Notes under the pieces: model-generated
The model's database searches: none
Seen by the model: the letters and a program-made list of their open reading frames with translations, nothing else
Told to the model about the DNA's origin: nothing
From: Pelargonium cotyledonis
Lineage: Eukaryota; Streptophyta; Magnoliopsida; Geraniales; Geraniaceae
Assembly: GCA_036897625.1 (NCBI GenBank)
Contig: JAYMTA010000182.1
Coordinates: forward strand, 1-35,876
Direction of reading: 5' to 3'
DNA length: 35,876 bases
Made by a program: the position numbers and the translations under genes
Shown here: positions 31,803 to 35,876 of the stretch, piece after piece
Position numbering within the stretch: the stretch's first letter is position 1
How the letters are laid out: each line of letters starts with the position of its first letter

Positions 31803-31860
31803 TACCAGCAGTAAAATACAGAGACCTCGTAATAATGCCTGGAAGACCCGATAAAAGTAA
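31803..31860 (+). pseudogene. SSU rRNA 530-loop-like fragment, second copy
   Basis: TACCAGCAGTAAAATACAGAG (31803-31823) fits TGCCAGCAG-CCGCGG-TAATACGGAG with the same six bases missing as in the copy at 4.07 kb. CTGG...ATAAAAG further on loosely fits ACTGGGCGTAAAG. It is longer than the first copy's match but still a tentative call. Confidence 0.33.
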
Positions 31861-34800
31861 GAATTCTTTAATCCCTAATAACTTAGGAAATGGGGTTCCC
31901 CTATTATGAGTTTTAGTCCAAGCACAAGTAGAACTCCGTTTCGATCCCGCTTGCCAACCCTAAACTTAGAAGTTTCGTTATGTTATATAGAACATCTTGG
32001 TTGGTCCACAATTGAACTCAAATACTTTATAACCCGTAGTACTTGTACTTCCCTGACCAGGGATTTCTTTTTCGCTTCACTTTCTATATGAAAACTCTGT
32101 CTTTTAGATAAGTTAGGATTTCCTACTATACGGAATATAATATAAAATCACTATATGTAGCTAAGAAAACTCTAGAATTTTTTATTTATTTCTTACAATT
32201 ACACTAAGTATGAAATATAATCCAAAGCAATTCTACCTATTCAAGGGACTCCTTTTAAAGTATATGATGAGAAAAAGTTAAAAGGGATCCTCTATAAACG
32301 GGTAGTAAGTCAAACTCTGAATTAAAATACAAAGACTAAGTTATACCTTATTCTTAGAGCCAAAAAACATCTTGCCAGGCAGGAAAGAAATATGCCCGCG
32401 AGCGAATTGCAGAAATAACTTGTAGCTTTAATGATTATTATGACTTTGGCCGGATTCCTTTGTAAGACCAATGTGCTTATCTATAAAAAGTTTTTTAGAA
32501 TGCGTTGATAGAGATAGTGGGTAGTAAAATTGCTTAACGGCTTAAACAAAGGAATTTAGACTCTGAAGGGGTTCTTCTGGACAGCAAAAATTTAAGACTC
32601 GTGTTATTTAAGGATTTCAATTAGGGTTTGTGTGAACTAAAAAGAAGTCTAGATTATTAAGTTTTATAGCATTGAGGATTTCTAATACAGAAAGAAATTT
32701 CTTATTTCTCATATTAGCTGGAGCAATTCTTAATATGCTTCGGTATCAATAAAATTTTTTCAAGAGTATACTTACAAGTGACAAAGTTTGAAGGTTAAGT
32801 CCACTTTTTCTTTATAAAAAGTGTAATTTACATTTTCAAGGCGTTAAGAGTTAAGGTTTACCCATAGTAAGAGGGTCCTACAAATGAGGGTTTTAAAAAC
32901 AGAGGTTAGGATGACTACCTTAGGACCTATCTAACACTAACATGTGTTTTTCTATATCAAATTTTTGAGTTTACCTTGTCTGTTGAGATTTCTTTCTCAA
33001 CTACATGGGTGCATCAAAATAAACTTATATATTACGACTCCTTACAGAATCAAGATAAGACTCCACGGATACGGATGAAAACTTAGCATAATATAAAATC
33101 TTAAAGGCTCAAAGCTGCTTTATTAGCATTTTCGAGAACTCCCCCTTTTCCCTGAGTTCATAAAAGAGTATCCCATTAATAGAATGCCCGAAGTAAGAAC
33201 TCTTAAGATGAGTAGGCGTTAGCTCTGTCTTGTTATAAAGTTAAATAAAAGGGGTTTTTATATATAAGTTGTATATTAAGGACGATATCCCGTGTAAGCT
33301 GCGGTTTATATAAATTAGAGGTAAATTCGAGTGGACGGCGCATACGAAGCAAAAGTTCCTGACACGGGTTCTCTTATATTTTGAAAGTTTTAAATAGTAT
33401 TGAAATAAAAAATGAGGAGTTGCTAACTTTCCAGTTTGTGGAATATTAATATGGATATTATTTCGTACATTTATGGCAGTTAAGAAATCTTTTTAAAAAG
33501 TAGTCTAAATGGGTCCTCATTAAATTAAGGTAGCCTGGTGAAGAAAAGCATACGATCAAGTAATCTTGTAAATTGAAGTTTTGTATATCCCATTTTTACT
33601 CTTTAGCTGTAGTCAAGGAATATACGCGCTTTAGATATAGGACCGTAGTTTTGCTTTTTTATCGAGGTCTAGGCTGTATTTTTAGAAAAAGTTTCTTTAT
33701 TTCTTGTTTTGTTCCAAGGTTGTGGTTTAGGCAAAGGGAGGATTCCTCTTGTACCCAGGTTTTAGATTTTTACACTTTACTTTCCCTTGCAGGAATTCGG
33801 TATTAGAAATTTGGTAATAATGATAAGACTAGGTTTCCTGATTTCAAGAAAAAACTCTTTAATGCACAAGTAAGAGCGATGTCCTTACTGCTAGGATAGA
33901 CTCAGATAATAGGAATTTATCTAGTTTTGTTTATAGAGTTCATATGAAGAAGAATACCAGATTATAAGTTCTGTTTTATTTCTGTGCTCTACTATCATGT
34001 TACTGAACTTAAAGCAACTCGGAGTATTGCCGATCAAGAAGGGCCGTTCAGTATTTATTTTATACAACACTTACCCCTCTAATTTCCTGTTTTAGGTATA
34101 ATACACACTCTATGTCTCTGTCTTGTTGATCAGGAATTTCACAATTGAGTATTCTATAAGCTTCAGCCAGCTTTAGAACATACAGGAACTTGCCTAGTTA
34201 AGTATAAAAAACCAATCCAGATAAAAAAGAAGATTGAAGTACAGTACACTAGTATTAACACAAGAAAAGCATATCAGTAGACATAATGAAGAACACGGAA
34301 TAGGGTTTAGTTTACTCCTGGGAAACAAAAAGAGTAGATTTTGTCAGGAGTTCTCGCACTATATCTCACCCAATTATAACAAAATTTATAAGCATCTTAA
34401 GATAGATAAATCAGTAATAAGATTATATTAGAATATTACAGAGTAGAAGTCAGGAAAGAAATAAGGTTTCTGTAATTAATATATCCTTGGTTGTTAGACT
34501 TTTCGTATGAGTTTTGTCAAGCTCACGGTATTAAGTAAGACTTGTTATTTGTTATATAAGGGGTATTCATGTCCCTTGGTTTCCCCTTGTCTTACTTCTT
34601 GTTATTCTATGCCTACAGCAGTACAGAGATTAAATACGTTGTAGGTTTATCTACCTATGCTTTTTTTCCAAAAAGTCTCTTTATAGCCTTACAGGACTTT
34701 TGCTCAATTGAAAAGTCAAAATAATATTTTCGCTTAATTAAAAATGAGTACTAGCCACCATTAGTAGTATTATGAGCATGCGCAAGAAAATCTTGTTGTC

Positions 34801-35454
34801 GAAGTTTATATAATATAACTAGAGTCCTGTTCTGTTGATAGATAATTAAAGAAGAAAGAAATTCTAAGGGACTCCGTAGCAGGCTCGGTAACTAAGAAGA
34901 GGTACGGCCCTAATTCTAGGTTACAAGATATAATAAAACCAATGGCAAGAGGAAGTATAAACTTTAGGGAACAAGCTATTATGATGAGAAATCACAAAAA
35001 TAAGGATACTTATTCCTAAACACTCCTCAAGAATAAATCTAAAACCGACGAGAATGGGAATCCTAGCAAGTGAGTTCTTTCAACTATGTGAATTCTTGTC
35101 AAATTAGTATACTGAACTGGTATTAACCAAGTATCAAGCTTTCATTGTATTAAAAAAAGTTGTAGATTTACATACAAGTAATACACAAGTCTCAGAGGGG
35201 CCCCCTCCTTAACTTAAGGATTTAAACAAGAGTGTCTTTTTCTTTAGGATTTATCAGCAAACTATAAGATATCCGGTTTTTAAGTTGTAAAAGGAGGAAG
35301 TTTATATGTATGAGTACGGGCTATAATATTTGCATTGCTTTATAAAGTTTACCGGGTTTTAAATAAATAGCAGACGCTTTGTTTAACAAGTTTAATTAGT
35401 ATAGAAGATAGAATAAGTAAGAATAGGATACCATAATTAGTTGAGCACTTATTG
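31861..35454. other. Long gene-free tract
   Basis: Frames at 31906-32091, 33573-33806 and 34234-34431 (all +) have no recognisable motif. The first overlaps minus-strand words resembling tRNA T-arms (GGGATCGAAAC, GAGTTCAATTG), but no D-arm is present. GAGGATTCCTC (33738-33748) and AGGGACTCC (32244 and 34868) are further members of the short-palindrome family. Confidence 0.45.
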
Positions 35455-35520
35455 ATGTAAATCGAACCCCATTTTCGTATGCTTTTACTATGCAGTCAGA
35501 TCCAGGACTCCTTTTAGACA
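35455..35520 (-). pseudogene. Possible tRNA-like element
   Basis: On the minus strand, TGCATAGTAAAAGCATACG followed by AATGGGGTTCGATTTAC suggests D-arm and T-arm remnants. Stems other than a short TGC/GCA do not form. Weak call. Confidence 0.3.
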
Positions 35521-35781
35521 CTAACTGTACTCATAATTCCCAATATTCCCACCGATTTCTAAAGTAAGATACACAACTAAGTATCTGATAATCAGTGGTA
35601 CATGCTCTCCTTTACTTTAGTTTAGTCCACAATTAGGTAAGTAGGATTCCGAGCTTATTGCATTTACATTTATTTGTATTCATAGGTTTTTACTATAGAA
35701 AAATCTAAGCTAGACTAATAATTTAATCGAGTAGTTTCCCAAAAATTTCGTGTATCTTAAGTAGAAAAAGTTCTGAATTTA
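35521..35781. other. No gene recognised
   Basis: Short spacer before the last tRNA-like element. It holds TAGGATTCCGAG, a GGANTCC word (35642). Confidence 0.45.
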
Positions 35782-35853
35782 TGGAGTCTTTTGAGGTGGT
35801 AAAGCACTGGTTCAGAGAATCAGCATGTAAGGGTTCGATCCCCTTTACTCCAG
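35782..35853 (+). pseudogene. trnQ: tRNA-Gln-like element, best preserved of the window
   Basis: The ends match mitochondrial tRNA-Gln. TGGAGT pairs with ACTCCA over six bases and a G discriminator follows. The T-arm AAGGG-TTCGATC-CCCTT is perfect. The anticodon arm CTGGT-TCAGAGA-ATCAG has five pairs (one G-T) and a seven-base loop, and the variable region CATGT is normal. The D-arm CTTT-TGAGGTGGT-AAAG pairs, but it abuts the acceptor directly, so the two linker bases (8-9) and about two others are missing. The loop does not carry the Gln anticodon TTG: positions 34-36 read AGA, with C at 33. The body therefore looks Gln-like while the loop does not, and C33 argues against decoding. A functional tRNA is possible only if the transcript is altered; a relic is more likely. 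Confidence 0.6.
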
Positions 35854-35876
35854 CTTACTTTGGATTAGTTTGCTCA

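Noticed and set aside
1..35876. Alternative genetic code (TAA/TAG as sense) hiding long genes
   Set aside because: Reading through TAA/TAG in the most promising stretch (11.7-12.4 kb) gave peptides without any family motif, and that stretch is better explained as rRNA.
1..35876. CRISPR array, transposon or integron
   Set aside because: No regularly spaced direct repeats, no terminal inverted repeats flanking a frame, and no transposase or reverse-transcriptase motif in any frame that I examined.

Overview
The window is about 36 kb of AT-rich DNA (roughly one third G+C, judged by eye) with no intact protein gene. The longest ATG-type reading frame is 108 codons, and the longer frames read as compositional noise or as the reverse strand of RNA-gene relics. 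What the DNA does contain is decayed RNA genes of bacterial/mitochondrial type: about 20 tRNA-like elements and several pieces of small- and large-subunit rRNA. The tRNA relics resemble plant/protist mitochondrial tRNAs more than plastid or nuclear ones. They include an initiator-Met type with a GAGT/ACTC D-stem and a mismatched first acceptor pair, a Gln type beginning TGGAGT, and a Lys type with a CTTTTAA anticodon loop. My best reading is a non-coding tract of a very large, recombining mitochondrial genome. I cannot name the organism. An old nuclear copy of mitochondrial DNA is the main alternative.

Layout. 0-11.4 kb: empty DNA with scattered tRNA-like relics near 0.65, 1.1, 1.6, 2.6, 4.6, 9.65, 10.1 and 11.4 kb, plus two short rRNA-like words near 4.06 and 4.65 kb. 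11.54-13.28 kb: an rDNA island with strong strand asymmetry. It holds a degenerate LSU rRNA (domains IV-VI, near-normal length, + strand), then a compressed SSU rRNA 5' domain (+), then a second LSU 3' end in inverted orientation (-). 16.1-17.2 kb: a cluster of tRNA-like elements. 19.0-20.4 kb: a possible rps19 remnant and a second SSU 5' domain (+) of near-normal spacing. 23.8-26.8 kb: three tRNA-like elements and an SSU 3'-domain piece (26.28-26.38 kb). 28.6-31.9 kb: more tRNA-like elements, including three within 350 bp on both strands, and an SSU 530-loop-like word. 35.45-35.85 kb: two more, ending in the best-preserved tRNA-like element of the window.

Two patterns run through the sequence. 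First, the RNA genes keep landmark order and often overall length but carry many small indels and changes at universally conserved positions. They are therefore either relics or, less likely, cryptogenes needing RNA-level repair. Second, short purine-to-pyrimidine palindromes (GGANTCC, GGATCC, GGGCCC types) are several-fold more common than expected, and the anticodon arms of three tRNA relics have shifted towards perfect self-complementarity. This would fit a mutational process that perfects small inverted repeats.

All alignments were made by eye against conserved blocks recalled from general knowledge of bacterial and mitochondrial rRNA and tRNA. No search was run.
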